From the NCBI GenBank assembly GCA_949825065.1, contig OX463849.1:42157234-42221233 (forward strand): 64,000 nt of DNA, read 5' to 3'. Shown here piece after piece: positions 30,840-41,155 of this stretch; position 1 is the stretch's first letter; every line of letters starts with the position of its first letter. The notes beneath the pieces are model-generated. The model made no database searches. It was not told where the DNA came from and was given only the letters and a program-made list of their open reading frames with translations. A program made the position numbers and the translations under genes. This stretch comes from Odontocerum albicorne. Its lineage: Eukaryota > Arthropoda > Insecta > Trichoptera > Odontoceridae.

Positions 30840-33707
30840 CTATGGTGGGAGACTGTCGTCTGCCGCTTGAGGAGTCGGTGTCGGTGTATAAATAGGTGTA
30901 GAAAATGGTGTAGAGAAAGGTGTAGAAAATGGTGTAGAAAATGGTGTAGAAGACGGGGGGGTATTCAGAGTGACGGGGTCATTTGCAGTTGGGGGGGCGT
31001 TTGCGGGTGGGCGGGTGCGGAGAATAGATTTTGGACGTGGGTGCTTGTAGTTGGTGTTCGCGTTGTAGTTTCCGAGATTTTGTATGACGGGGTTGGGATG
31101 TCTTGATATTGAACTGTAAAACCTTTCGGCCAGAGCTCGCATGTGATCGGGGATAGTTTCGAGTGCGGTGTCCGCGTGGAGTCTAGAGTTACGAACTATG
31201 TAGGGCGCGTTTAATATCATGCGGAGGGCTTTGTTTTGAACGATTTGAATGTGATTTATCGTGGTTACCGGCGCGTAGCCCCATACCGGAAGGGCGTATG
31301 TCAATTGCGGTCTGATGATCGATTTATAAAGATGGAGTTTAGTGCGCGGACTTAATTTACTGAATTTACCGACCAATGGGAATAATGATTTTAAAGTTCC
31401 GAGAGCTTTTGCTTTTACAATGAGGGCGTGTTTGCGCCACGTGAGTCTACTGTCTAAGGTGAGGCCTAAGTATTTCACGTGGTCGGTCCATGGGACGCTC
31501 TGGCCGAAGAGTTTTAGAGTTCTGACGGGTTCGATGTATTTGCGTGAGAAGCGGACTGCTGTGCTTTTGGAGGGATTAATTTTGATCTTCCATTCTGTGC
31601 ACCATTGCTCCAGAATGGGAATGAAGTCTTGCAGTCGGTTGTGGGAGTCGGACTCGTATTTGGATGATGAGAGGAATGCTGTGTCGTCGGCGTATTGCGC
31701 GGTGATACAGTGTGCGTTAGAAAATTGGGGCATATCGCTCGTATATATATTGTACAGGATGGGGGACAGGAGTGCACCTTGGGGCACACCTGCCAGAATG
31801 GGGCGCGGGGAGGAGTTTATTCCGTCTATTTTGACGGAGAAGGAGCGATTTTCTAGAAAGGAGGCGATGATTTGCACTAGTCTAAGTGGAATACCCGTCT
31901 TGTGTAGCTTGTATACGAGTCCGTTGTGCCAGACGGTGTCGAAGGCTTTGGCCACGTCTAGCGAAAGGAGGGTCGTGAGCCCTTTGGCTCTGAAGGATTT
32001 GATAATTTGCTCTACAACGCGAAGAAGTTGGTGGTTGGTCGAGTGCATCGGCATAAATCCGTGTTGCGATTCTGGAATGACGTTGCGCGCGTATATTTCA
32101 GTCGAGAGACGGTCGAGGATTAATCTCTCGAGCACTTTACCTAGGGTGGAGAGCAGACTGATCGGTCTGTGATTTTCGGGGATGGCGTGGCTTTTGCCCG
32201 GTTTGGGGAACATAATGACATCGGCGTTTTTGAACGGGGTCGGGAAGAATTTGTGTCGAAGGCAGGCGTTGAAGATGGCTGTAATGGTGCAGATGGCTTT
32301 TTTAGGGAGTTTTTTGAGAGTGAAATTGTTGATTTTATCGGGGCCGGGGGCTTTTTTATTGATTAGATTTTTTATGATTGTTTGAATTTCTCGCGGTGAG
32401 AAGAAGTCTGAGGTGGGGGGGGTTTGTTCGTTGAGTATGTTGACAACTGCATTGTCGACCATTGTTGTGTGAGTGGGGTCTGAGAGATCTGTATTTGGCG
32501 AGAAGATATTCGCTAGAGAGTCGGCGAAGGTCTCTGCGCGGTCGCGAGCAGAGAAGACGGTGCCGTTTGGCCCTTGGAGAGAGCTGGGGCGGGGGGGCGT
32601 ATTTCGGAGGCAACGTGTGAGTTTCCATTTGAGTCCTTCGTTGTATTCGAGGGACTCGACGAAGTCAGACCATTTATCGTTTCGGATCTGTTGTAAGTGG
32701 AATTTTATTTTTTTTACTAATCTGTTATATTCTGCTTTATACGAGGGGACAGCTGTGCGTTGCCACAGCTTTCGGATTTTATTTTTCTCCACAATCAGCG
32801 TTTTGATGTGTGGAGGAAGGGGGAGTTCGGGTTTGTCGGCGGGTCTCACTTTTGAAGCGGACGTGAGAGCGGATTTTATGGTGGTTGTGAAGTCGTATAT
32901 AGCAGTATCGATGGAATTCGTGTCTGGAAAAGTTGTTGGAATTTTAATGCAGTTGTCTACGTAGGTGGCGAAGTCACCCCACGAGGTGATGTGCCGCGGT
33001 GGGGGTGAGGGTGAGAAGGGCGGAAAGCCATCCGTCAAGTGAAGTAGTACCGGGTAGTGGTCGGATTGAAGCTGGTGAACAGTCGTGAGATCTGTTTGAT
33101 AGGGGATGTCATTATGCACGATGATGTCTATGACGTCAGGGCGATGGTTGGGGTTTAGTGGATAGAGTGTGGGGGACGTAGGTCCGACCACGAAGTATCT
33201 CTTACGAGAAGAGATTTCGTCGAGCGTTTTGCCGTGCGCGTTGGGAGTGTGGCTGTACCAGAAGGGGTGTTTGGCGTTGAGATCTCCTGCTATGATGGTG
33301 GGGATGTTATCGGCAAAGAATGAGTCCAGTTCGGTCTCGACAAGTGGGGAAGATGGGGAGAGATATGTTGCGCACAGTTTGAGGGGGCCGTGGTTGGTAG
33401 TGTTTACTATGACGCATGAAGCTTCTAAGTTATCGGTGATAGGGGAGGAGATGCGGCAGTGGTCTATGGTGCTTTTTATGAGAATCGCAGTGCCGCCCTT
33501 TCGGGCGGTAAGGCGGTCGTCTCTGTAGCAAAAGTAGTTCTTGATGCTGTAACGGTAGCTCGGTTTGAGGTGTGACTCCGTTATCAGCATCACGTCCAGG
33601 TTGTGCTCGAGAAGGAAATCCTCGATCTCGTTTTTGTGCGTTCTGAGGGAACCGTTTGCATTCCAGAACGCGGCGGATATATGAGAGGGCTTATAAGTGC
33701 GAGCCAT
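30840..33707 (-). CDS. Jockey ORF2: endonuclease and reverse transcriptase
   Basis: A 955-residue polyprotein that would nick the target DNA and reverse-transcribe the element RNA at the nick. The apurinic-type endonuclease covers about residues 10-225, with FWNANG (14-19), ITESH (Glu 44), GDLNAKH (141-147) and the catalytic SDH (215-217). The reverse transcriptase covers about 430-720: KAPGPD (452), HRPISLL (513), DVAKAFD (584), GVPQGALLSP (640) and the YADD active site (672-675). A typical Jockey C-terminal region follows. The protein ends in a proline/serine/threonine tail with FSTP repeated about four times. All catalytic motifs are present and there is no stop. The start ATG overlaps the end of ORF1. 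Confidence 0.95.
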   Translation of the reverse strand: MARTYKPSHISAAFWNANGSLRTHKNEIEDFLLEHNLDVMLITESHLKPSYRYSIKNYFCYRDDRLTARKGGTAILIKSTIDHCRISSPITDNLEASCVIVNTTNHGPLKLCATYLSPSSPLVETELDSFFADNIPTIIAGDLNAKHPFWYSHTPNAHGKTLDEISSRKRYFVVGPTSPTLYPLNPNHRPDVIDIIVHNDIPYQTDLTTVHQLQSDHYPVLLHLTDGFPPFSPSPPPRHITSWGDFATYVDNCIKIPTTFPDTNSIDTAIYDFTTTIKSALTSASKVRPADKPELPLPPHIKTLIVEKNKIRKLWQRTAVPSYKAEYNRLVKKIKFHLQQIRNDKWSDFVESLEYNEGLKWKLTRCLRNTPPRPSSLQGPNGTVFSARDRAETFADSLANIFSPNTDLSDPTHTTMVDNAVVNILNEQTPPTSDFFSPREIQTIIKNLINKKAPGPDKINNFTLKKLPKKAICTITAIFNACLRHKFFPTPFKNADVIMFPKPGKSHAIPENHRPISLLSTLGKVLERLILDRLSTEIYARNVIPESQHGFMPMHSTNHQLLRVVEQIIKSFRAKGLTTLLSLDVAKAFDTVWHNGLVYKLHKTGIPLRLVQIIASFLENRSFSVKIDGINSSPRPILAGVPQGALLSPILYNIYTSDMPQFSNAHCITAQYADDTAFLSSSKYESDSHNRLQDFIPILEQWCTEWKIKINPSKSTAVRFSRKYIEPVRTLKLFGQSVPWTDHVKYLGLTLDSRLTWRKHALIVKAKALGTLKSLFPLVGKFSKLSPRTKLHLYKSIIRPQLTYALPVWGYAPVTTINHIQIVQNKALRMILNAPYIVRNSRLHADTALETIPDHMRALAERFYSSISRHPNPVIQNLGNYNANTNYKHPRPKSILRTRPPANAPPTANDPVTLNTPPSSTPFSTPFSTPFSTPFSTPIYTPTPTPQAADDSLPP
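30898..30960 (-). repeat. 12-bp coding repeat in the ORF2 tail
   Basis: Repeats of a 12-base unit (on the plus strand GGTGTAGAAAAT-like) encode the FSTP repeats near the C-terminus of ORF2. The period keeps the frame. Confidence 0.8.
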
Positions 33708-35301
33708 TTTGTTGAAGGGTGTTGAGGAAATTTATGGCTTCAGTGATAGCTGATCTTATATTATTGATTATGAAGTCGCAGTTTTGGGGGGGGGAGGGCA
33801 ATGTGTGTTGTTGTGGAGTATATGAGGATAACAGGGGGCGTGGGGCTGCCATATTGGCGTAAGAAACGCTAGAAGTGACTGGTCTCGATGCACTCTGGGG
33901 GGCGAAAGATCGGTGGGTGGTGGTATTGTGTGCGGGGGGGGCGGTGGGGGATGTTGGTTGGTAGGGGTTGCGTTTAGGGAAGCGCGGGCAGCCTCTATAG
34001 TTGGCCGTGTGTGGGCCACCACAGTTGCAGCAGGTGGCTGGTGTGTCTATTGGCTTCCGGCATTCGGAAGTGTGGTGCGCTCTGCCACATTTCACGCATG
34101 TGGCGGGAGCGTGGCAGTTGCAAGCTGAATGGGCAAAACCTTGGCATCGATGACATTGCCCCATTCCTTTTCTTTTATGGAGTTCCTCTACCGTGACTCG
34201 AATATCTAGGACACCGCGGAGTTCGGTAAAGATCTTTTTGCCTGCTGGGTCTCTGGATAGTTTTGCTATGACCATTGGGAGTTCGACTCTGTTCCGGTTT
34301 TTCATCCGGTAGATGTTTAATACTGGATACTCCAGTGATTTGAGTTCCTCCGCGATGTCTTCGACGCTAATGGAGGTAGGAATTCCGCGTATGACGGCCA
34401 ACAGTGGCTTCTCGTTCTCGAGGTGGAATGAGTGGTAGGGGATGGCGAGGGAGTCTGTTATGTGGACGAGGGCGCGGTAGGCTTCGACGGTTTCCGTCGA
34501 GATTTTTAAGTCTCCGTTTGGCATGACCTTGGAGGAGAATGCGATCTTCTGAGACCTGAGTTGTGTTCTCAGGTCTCCATATCGGTCCGTTTTGTGGAGG
34601 ATAATAGGGGGAATGCGGTCCCTTCTGATCGGGAGTAGGGTCGGTGTGGTTTCTGGTAATGATGGTTCGGGGAGTGTGGGAAGGGGAGGACTGGGTGGAC
34701 CTCTCATTCTCTTGTTTATCGGAGTGACGATGGGCTGAGGGTTTACCGGGGGGTGGGCGGGGGGGGGACTTTCAGGGGATTTGAGAGTCCGTTTGCGGCT
34801 GGTGGTGGCTGTTTGCCATTCCATGTCCGGAATATCCGGGGTGGAAGGTTCTGGCGGGGGGGGTGGGACATTGGGAGTGGGGGTGAGGTTTTGTGATGTT
34901 GTCGGGACTGACGGAGCAGGCGAGGCGGTGGGTGGGTCCGCTGGCTGATTCTTTAGGATGAGTTCGAGATGTCCTTTGCGGCAGAGATCTCGGAAAAGCC
35001 TTCCCAATTTCAGAGTCACTTCCCTTGAGATTGACTCTGACTGGATGAAGTCAATAGCCTCCTTGAACGAGATGTTCGGTTCAGGAGATTGCGAGCGGTC
35101 AGGTGACTTGGCGCGGGCGGTAGGCGGCGTGGTTTCGGGGATGGGCGTCTCCTTTTTCCGAGGAGTAGACGTTCGGCTTGGGGGGGGGCATGGCGAGGGT
35201 GGTGGACGGCGAGAAGCGGGCACTGGAGTGGACGAGCGTGACTCCTTTATGATAATGGTACGAGGAGTTTTAATAATAAAGTCCGACTTAGTGGGCTTCA
35301 T
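33691..35301 (-). CDS. Jockey ORF1: Gag-like nucleic-acid-binding protein
   Basis: 536 residues. The N-terminal 225 are rich in Pro/Ser/Thr and probably disordered. Residues about 228-378 form an RRM-like region (RYGDLRTQLRSQKIAFSSKV, LAVIRGIPTSISVEDIAEEL). It is followed by the conserved VTVEELHKRKGMGQCHRCQG lead-in and three zinc knuckles: CHRCQGFAHSACNC (383-396), CVKCGRAHHTSEC (402-414) and CCNCGGPHTANYRGC. This is the usual Gag of Jockey-clade elements; it packages the RNA into a particle for retrotransposition. The start ATG at 35301 is the first in the frame. The last 17 bases overlap ORF2 in another frame, suggesting ORF2 is made by reinitiation or similar. Confidence 0.93.
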   Translation of the reverse strand: MKPTKSDFIIKTPRTIIIKESRSSTPVPASRRPPPSPCPPPSRTSTPRKKETPIPETTPPTARAKSPDRSQSPEPNISFKEAIDFIQSESISREVTLKLGRLFRDLCRKGHLELILKNQPADPPTASPAPSVPTTSQNLTPTPNVPPPPPEPSTPDIPDMEWQTATTSRKRTLKSPESPPPAHPPVNPQPIVTPINKRMRGPPSPPLPTLPEPSLPETTPTLLPIRRDRIPPIILHKTDRYGDLRTQLRSQKIAFSSKVMPNGDLKISTETVEAYRALVHITDSLAIPYHSFHLENEKPLLAVIRGIPTSISVEDIAEELKSLEYPVLNIYRMKNRNRVELPMVIAKLSRDPAGKKIFTELRGVLDIRVTVEELHKRKGMGQCHRCQGFAHSACNCHAPATCVKCGRAHHTSECRKPIDTPATCCNCGGPHTANYRGCPRFPKRNPYQPTSPTAPPAHNTTTHRSFAPQSASRPVTSSVSYANMAAPRPLLSSYTPQQHTLPSPPQNCDFIINNIRSAITEAINFLNTLQQNGSHL

Positions 35302-36218
35302 TTTTCCTTTTTTAGTTATATTTTAATTATATTTGGCGAGGGTAAGATATGGGTTGTACGAGTGCGGTCGAAACAATAACAATAACAATGATAATAGTAA
35401 AGAAAATAATAAATGATAAATGATAAATGTCGCAAAAGTGGGTGAGAAAATGGTGAAAATGAGTGGGTGAAAGTGCAGACGGGATGGGAAGAGCCGTCGA
35501 CCTTATCCAGGTCTTCAACCCCGCCCCGAGGAAGTGAAAGTGTGAGAAAGGACAATATCAGTCAGTAGCTTACCAAAATGAAGTAGCGGGCGGCTGTCAT
35601 CGACCGGCACTCAGAACGGATATGTCACTCGAATATGATTAGTGGAGGCCAACTCCATATACGCGTGAAGTACCGAATACCGAGTAACGAGCTGGACAAT
35701 GGCGGTGGGCGTGCGTGGCGGTGTCAGTGAGTGAAACTTATGCGCGAGATAGATGCGCGATCACAAACTTGGTAGAACTGTATTTGTTTGTTTGTGAAAT
35801 TTATTTCGCGAACTGTACTGCGGGCGAAATTTGTTTTGCTAACTGTACTGCGGGCGAAATTTGTTTTGTGAACTGTACGGACTGGAGAGCGACTGTGTAA
35901 GCGATGATAATACGTGTGCACTGTAGCGCGTCCATGACGGAGTGCCCCAACCCTGCCGCGCTACAGTAGCTGTTGAGCTGGCAACGAGACTACCTACGCC
36001 CGTTCCGTGAGCGGTGCCAGATGGTTTTTTTTTAATGTTTTCAGCAAATAAATCTCAATTATTATAATTTTTAACTTCAATTATAATTAATTAAGGGGAT
36101 TATCTATGAATGTTCTTATTTTTCCGATTTAAAATCGCTAATTTTTTATCGCGTACTCACTACCCAACACCGGAACACGCGTTTCATTATTATCACCGTA
36201 AGGGAAGGGTTAAGATCA
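35302..36218 (-). promoter_or_regulatory. Jockey 5' UTR (internal promoter region)
   Basis: Non-coding leader of the element. At 35785-35880 a 30-base unit containing AACTGTACTGCGGGCGAAAT is repeated about two and a half times, the layout seen in LINE promoters built from monomers. At about 35924-35968 ACTGTAGCGCG and its complement CGCGCTACAGT flank a 30-base spacer. On the minus strand the most 5' 200 bases (36020-36218) are AT-rich, end in a short A-run and differ in composition from the rest. They may be a separate piece joined at the 5' end. The promoter role is inferred from position. Confidence 0.55.
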
Positions 36219-36573
36219 ATATTTTGGTTCCTGTTTGATCACCATTAGTCCATTTTCAATTTGAATTTGGATAGAATCCTATTTTTATAAGTTTCGAATA
36301 TATTTTTCCTTTGGGCTCTAAATTGCCAGGATTTCAAAAGGCAGTCGATATGATATATGTAAAAGGCACTCAAAAAACCTTATCCATGAATGTAAGGTGT
36401 ACAAACCGGAACGATAACGGTCCGCATAAAAGATTTTACGGTAAGTTTTTTTTTAAATTCATTTCCTTCCGAGTGGCACCACAAATATGAGCAGTATTAG
36501 TGTCACACAAAATATAATATAAGTAACACTTTGATTTACGTGAGTAATTTGTAGTAACATTGATAGTAACACT

Positions 36574-36626
36574 AACGTTTGATATGCTCACCACTATCTA
36601 CCATAGTGGTGAGCATATAAAACGTT
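36574..36626. repeat. 24-bp hairpin with 5-nt loop
   Basis: Arms at 36574-36597 and 36603-36626, complementary except at one base, separated by CTACC. The core is ATATGCTCACCACTAT. Confidence 0.9.
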
Positions 36627-37391
36627 ACATTTATGTTACAGTCGCCATCATCCAATTTGTAAGGTACAAGTTGATTTATTGCCAATTCATTTAAGGTTTT
36701 CTTTGGCGAATTAATTCTGGATTTGCTGTCATAAAAACTAATGTTATGGGCCTGTAAACCCAAACTAACGAACGCTGCAGTTTAACACACTAATATTTTC
36801 CAGAAGCAGTGTCAACTAATTTTAATGGAATAAATACAATAAAACATAAAAATTCATCCATATGTTGTTGACTTAGAACAAAATTCTAAATGCTGTCACC
36901 CGAACTTCCATCTAAACCTCATATTCAAACTAATTTTACGATTATATCTGTGCTATTTCCTAAAGCTACAATTTTAAAAATACTTTCACGATTTACTTAG
37001 AAGTTCTTGCAAATTAATTTCGTATAGATACACCATTAATACTATAAATTCAGATTTTCTAAAAAGTATTGCATAATTGTAGTATAGTATCTTAAAAAAA
37101 GCTGAAAAAGCCGTTGGAGTTCTCATGCTGGGCATAAAGTGTTTTGAGCATTGCAAGTAGTCAGGCGCAGACGCTATGCAATGAAAATTGGAAGGAAATC
37201 AGATATTTGAATAACAGGTTGATTACTGAAAAGTTGACGGCAATTTTGAACATCTTCATATCAGATATTTTAAATTAGTAAGTAAACCAATTTAACTGCT
37301 TTATCGTCATCGTCATTCTCCTTGTACTTTTGGATAAGATACATCAGCTTCCTAATACACATTTCTAAACTTTTACCCAACCGGACCATCA
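36627..37391. other. Unassigned AT-rich DNA
   Basis: No gene or repeat recognised. Confidence 0.4.
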
Positions 37392-37465
37392 GACTTTTAT
37401 AATTTCTACAAATGTGAATATATAGCTTTCTTTTTTCTTGATGTACTGAAAGGTGTTTCGATGTT
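37392..37465 (-). repeat. Inverted copy of the first 74 bases of the RTE element
   Basis: The complement of 37813-37886 with one mismatch (37441). The match stops exactly where the RTE element meets its target-site duplication. Confidence 0.9.
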
Positions 37466-37925
37466 TTTTTGTGATATTCTTACAAAGAAATGTTTTTCTC
37501 AGTCTATTTTCAAACAATTTTCTAAAATAAACAACTATTTGAGGTATGTCATCTTAAATACTTGAATATTTAACCAGTTTTATTCAAGCAAAAAAAAGCT
37601 TTGAAAAAAAAACTGTGACGAAAAAATGAATTAATAAAAATTACAAAACTGGCGCAGATTATAATTAAAAAAATTAACATACTTCGCAGCGCAAGATAAT
37701 TTTAAGTGTTGTTTATAGTTAAGGCATTAACGTTGTGGAGGTTTAAAGACATTGTAATTTATTTTTATCAAACACTGTTTATTCCACTTTTTTGTGACGG
37801 TATAACCCTATCAACATCGAAACACCTTTCAGTACACCAAGAAAAAAGAAAGCTATATATTCACATTTGTAGAAATTATAAAAGTCAGGTTCGAGGAAAG
37901 GAAAATCCTGATCTATTTCCTTCTC

Positions 37926-38162
37926 GTGGTGGGGAGTGAGCAACGACCTCGTGTCGGCAAATATAGACAAGGACCGAGCGTTGGCCGGAATAAGCTGACC
38001 ACCAACTTTCGTCTGTTGTTTAGGGCACCCTCTTGTCCTGGAGAAGTAAATAATCTCCAAAGGCGGAAGAACCTTCGTGGTCAACGGCATAGGATGTGGA
38101 AAGAAACGGGAAACTACCACATTAAAGGCCCAAGCGGCATCCCAAGAACCAGCAAAACATGA
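37926..38162 (+). other. Short upstream frame in the RTE leader
   Basis: A 78-codon open frame in the leader whose stop overlaps the start of the main frame (ATGA at 38159). It has no recognisable domain. It may be non-coding leader or a short upstream ORF. Confidence 0.3.
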
Positions 38163-41155
38163 TTCAATCTCAAGTAAAATTCTCCGGAGGTAAAATAGTC
38201 CCCCGTTCGGATCTCCGGGTGGGGACTGCTCGAGATGGTGGATTCACAAAATCAACGATGAAACCAAAGAAACCAAATACAAAAAACCAAATAGCGAGAT
38301 GGGCAACGTGGAATGTCCGCACATTACTGCAAAACAGCAAACTGGATAATCTAAAAGTCGAAATGCAAAACGTAAATTTGAATGCTCTAGGTATAGCAGA
38401 GATGAGATGGCCCGATTGTGGAGATTTCTGGAGTGGCGACTACAGAATCATACACACAGGATGCATAAAGGACAGACCTGGTCAAGGAGGAGTGGGCGTT
38501 GTGCTATGCAAGGAGTGGGGAAGAAGGGTTAAAGGATACGTGCAATATAGTGGAAGAATTATTCTAGTCAAAATAGAAACTAAGCCCGTTGACACTGTAA
38601 TTATCCAAGTATATATGCCAACATCGGGTCATAGCGACGAAGAGGTGGAGGATGTATACAGTGCGCTAGATAATCTTATATTAGAGATAAAAGCAGGCGA
38701 AAATCTGATTCTCCTAGGGGATTGGAATGCTGTTGTAGGAGAAGGAAGTGAAGGAACTTGCGTAGGGCCCTTTGGGCTAGGTACAAGAAATGACAGAGGA
38801 AACAGATTAACAGAATTCTGCGAAAAACACAAATTAGTGATAACAAACACTTGTTTTCAACACCACCCAAGACAGCGATACACCTGGAAATCCCCTGGAG
38901 ACTGACAAAGACTGCAAATAGATTATATAATAGTTAGATATAGATTTAAAAACGAAATAAAAGACTGCAGAAGTTATTCCGGCCCAGATATAGATAGTGA
39001 TCATAATATGGTAATGGCCAAAAGTCTTCTAAAACTGAAAAAATTAAAAAAGAGAAATAATTTCAAATGGGATACAAAAGTATTAAAGATAAAAGAGGTC
39101 AGTGACAATTTTAGGGAAAAGACACAAGAGTGTAACCTAATGGAAGAGGAGAACGTGAATGCTATGTGGGGAGAGATAAAGTCGAAGATAAAAACTACGG
39201 CAGAGGAAATTATAGGCAAGGAAAGACCCCAAGCAAGGAAGGAATGGATTACCGATGAAATTCTTAATATGATAAAAGAAAGAAGAGAGCTCAAAAATGA
39301 TAAAAGAGATGAATCACAAGAGAAATACAAAATGCTAAGAAACAAAATAAATAGAGAGTCAAGAATAGCTAAAGAAACATACTATCAGAATAAATGCGAT
39401 GAGATAAATGACGACCTCAAGAGAGGAAATGTAGAAAGAGCTCACGCTGCGGTGAAGGACTTCTTTGGGATGAGAATCGGAAAGGGCAATGCAATAGAAG
39501 GAGAAGACGGCAAAATACTATTTGAAAATGACCAAATAGGAGAGAGATGGAAAAGATATCTCGAAATGCTGTACAATGACAAGGGAAATACTGACAGTGG
39601 AACATTGATAGAAAGAGAAAATGAGGTAGACGCGGATGATCTGGGAGACCCAATCATTAGAGAAGAGTTCGACCTCGCACTGAAAAACCTCAAAAACGGG
39701 AAAGCATCCGGAATCGATGACGTTCCGGCCGAACTAATTAAGGCAGCAGGAAAAGGAATCACAGATGCCCTGATTAAAATGATACAGACAATATATAAGA
39801 CCGGAAAGATACCAGAGGACTTCGAGAAATGCCTAATTGTCACATTACCAAAGAAGGCAGGTACGACAAAATGTGAGCAACACAGAACTCTTAGCCTAAT
39901 ATCCCATGCCTCAAAAATACTGACTAATATCATTCTAAAGAGAATTGAACCAAAAGTAGAGAACATCCTTTCCAGAGACCAGTATGGCTTCAGAAGAGGT
40001 GTGGGAACCAGAGAAGCAATACTGTCTCTACGAATACTACTAGAAAATAGAATAAAAAGAAACCAAAACACATACATCGCATTCATAGACCTGGAGAAAG
40101 CTTTTGACAAAGTAGAATGGAAAAGACTCTTCGAGATTTTGAAGAGCATTGACATCAAATACAGAGATAGACGTATAATCCAGGCGCTATACAAGAATGA
40201 GGCCGCTATAATCAGATGTGACGAGGACACAAAGGAAGCCAATATAAGACAAGGGGTAAGGCAGGGATGCTCTCTGTCACCTGTTCTTTTTAACGCCTAT
40301 ATACAGAGCGCGATTGACGACTTGAGAGAGAGAATGAGTCACAGAGAAGGTGTAAAGATACACGGGCAAAAGGTGGATATGATAAGGTTCGCTGACGATA
40401 TTGCTATGGTTGCTGAAAGTGAAGAGGAACTACAAGAGGCCTTAACAACTATGGAAAGCATTCTTCAAAATAACTACAGTATGAAGATAAATAAAGACAA
40501 AACAAAGCTGCTGACTGTAGGCCGAGCGCAACACCAGATGAGAATAGTGATGTCGGGTAAACCACTAAAGAACACCAAAGAGTTTGTCTACCTCGGGAGC
40601 AAAATAACATGGGACGGTCGGTCTAAGAGCGAGGTCGACAGCCGTATACATCAGGCCAGACTTGCATTTAATAAAAGGTCGAAAATAATAGAATCAAATA
40701 ATATAGACCTAAAACTGAGAATACTCCTCATCAAGACCTATGTATGGAGTATCTTGATGTACGGCTGCGAGACATGGTGCCTATCCGAAAGAGATAGACG
40801 GAGACTAGAGGCTTTTGAGATGTGGTCCTATAGAAGACTATTAGGAATTTCCTGGAGAGACCACATCACGAATGAAGAGGTTCTCCAACGAATCGAAGGA
40901 GGAAGGCACCTGCTCAGGATCTTGTCCGAAAGGCGTGCAAGATGGATCGGTCATATAATACGACAAGAGGGCCTTTTGCATGCCATAATGGAGGGTATGA
41001 CCGAGGGGACAAACTCTAGGGGACGCCCACGCCGAGAGTACCTGGAGGACCTGTTGGTGGACGTGCGCTGCTCAACATATACAGATTTAAAAAGAGCCGC
41101 ACAGGACAGGGAGGAATGGAGGAGAAGAGTTGAAATTGCTGCAAACCAGTCTTAG
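38159..41155 (+). pseudogene. RTE endonuclease-reverse transcriptase with one in-frame stop
   Basis: The frame spans 998 codons but is cut by TGA at 38903-38905 (codon 249); the same frame continues on both sides without a shift. Endonuclease motifs are ATWNVRTLL (49-57), EMRW (81-84), GDWNAVVGEG (187-196) and, after the stop, IDYIIV and SDHN (280-283). The stop therefore separates the catalytic Asp from the catalytic His. Reverse-transcriptase motifs follow: NGKASGIDDVPAELIKAA, IDLEKAFDKVEW, GVRQGCSLSPVLF and FADD at 40388-40399. The C-terminus has YGCETWCLSERDRRRLEAFE and RARWIGHIIRQE. The TGA sits where an Arg/Lys is common, so it may be a CGA-to-TGA change. As it stands the protein is truncated. 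Confidence 0.9.

Larger units (their letters stand above)
30519..36236 (-). mobile_element. Full-length Jockey-clade non-LTR retrotransposon with 18-bp TSD
   Basis: ATATTTTGGTTCCTGTTT occurs at 30519-30536 and 36219-36236, bounding a 5682-bp minus-strand insertion. In order it has a 5' UTR of about 917 bases with 30-bp tandem repeats, a Gag-like ORF1 (536 codons), an endonuclease/reverse-transcriptase ORF2 (955 codons) overlapping it by 17 bases, and a roughly 300-base 3' UTR with a minimal A tail. Both ORFs are open, and base composition is clearly more GC-rich than the surroundings. There is no RNase H domain. Open frames, a perfect TSD and no truncation suggest recent insertion; activity is inferred, not shown. 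Confidence 0.9.

Noticed and set aside
31342..32172. 276-codon plus-strand frame inside the Jockey element
   Set aside because: It lies opposite ORF2, whose motifs and length are unmistakable; GC-rich coding DNA often leaves the opposite strand open. No recognisable domain.
39442..40242. 266-codon minus-strand frame inside the RTE element
   Set aside because: It is the antisense of the reverse-transcriptase coding region and has no motif of its own.
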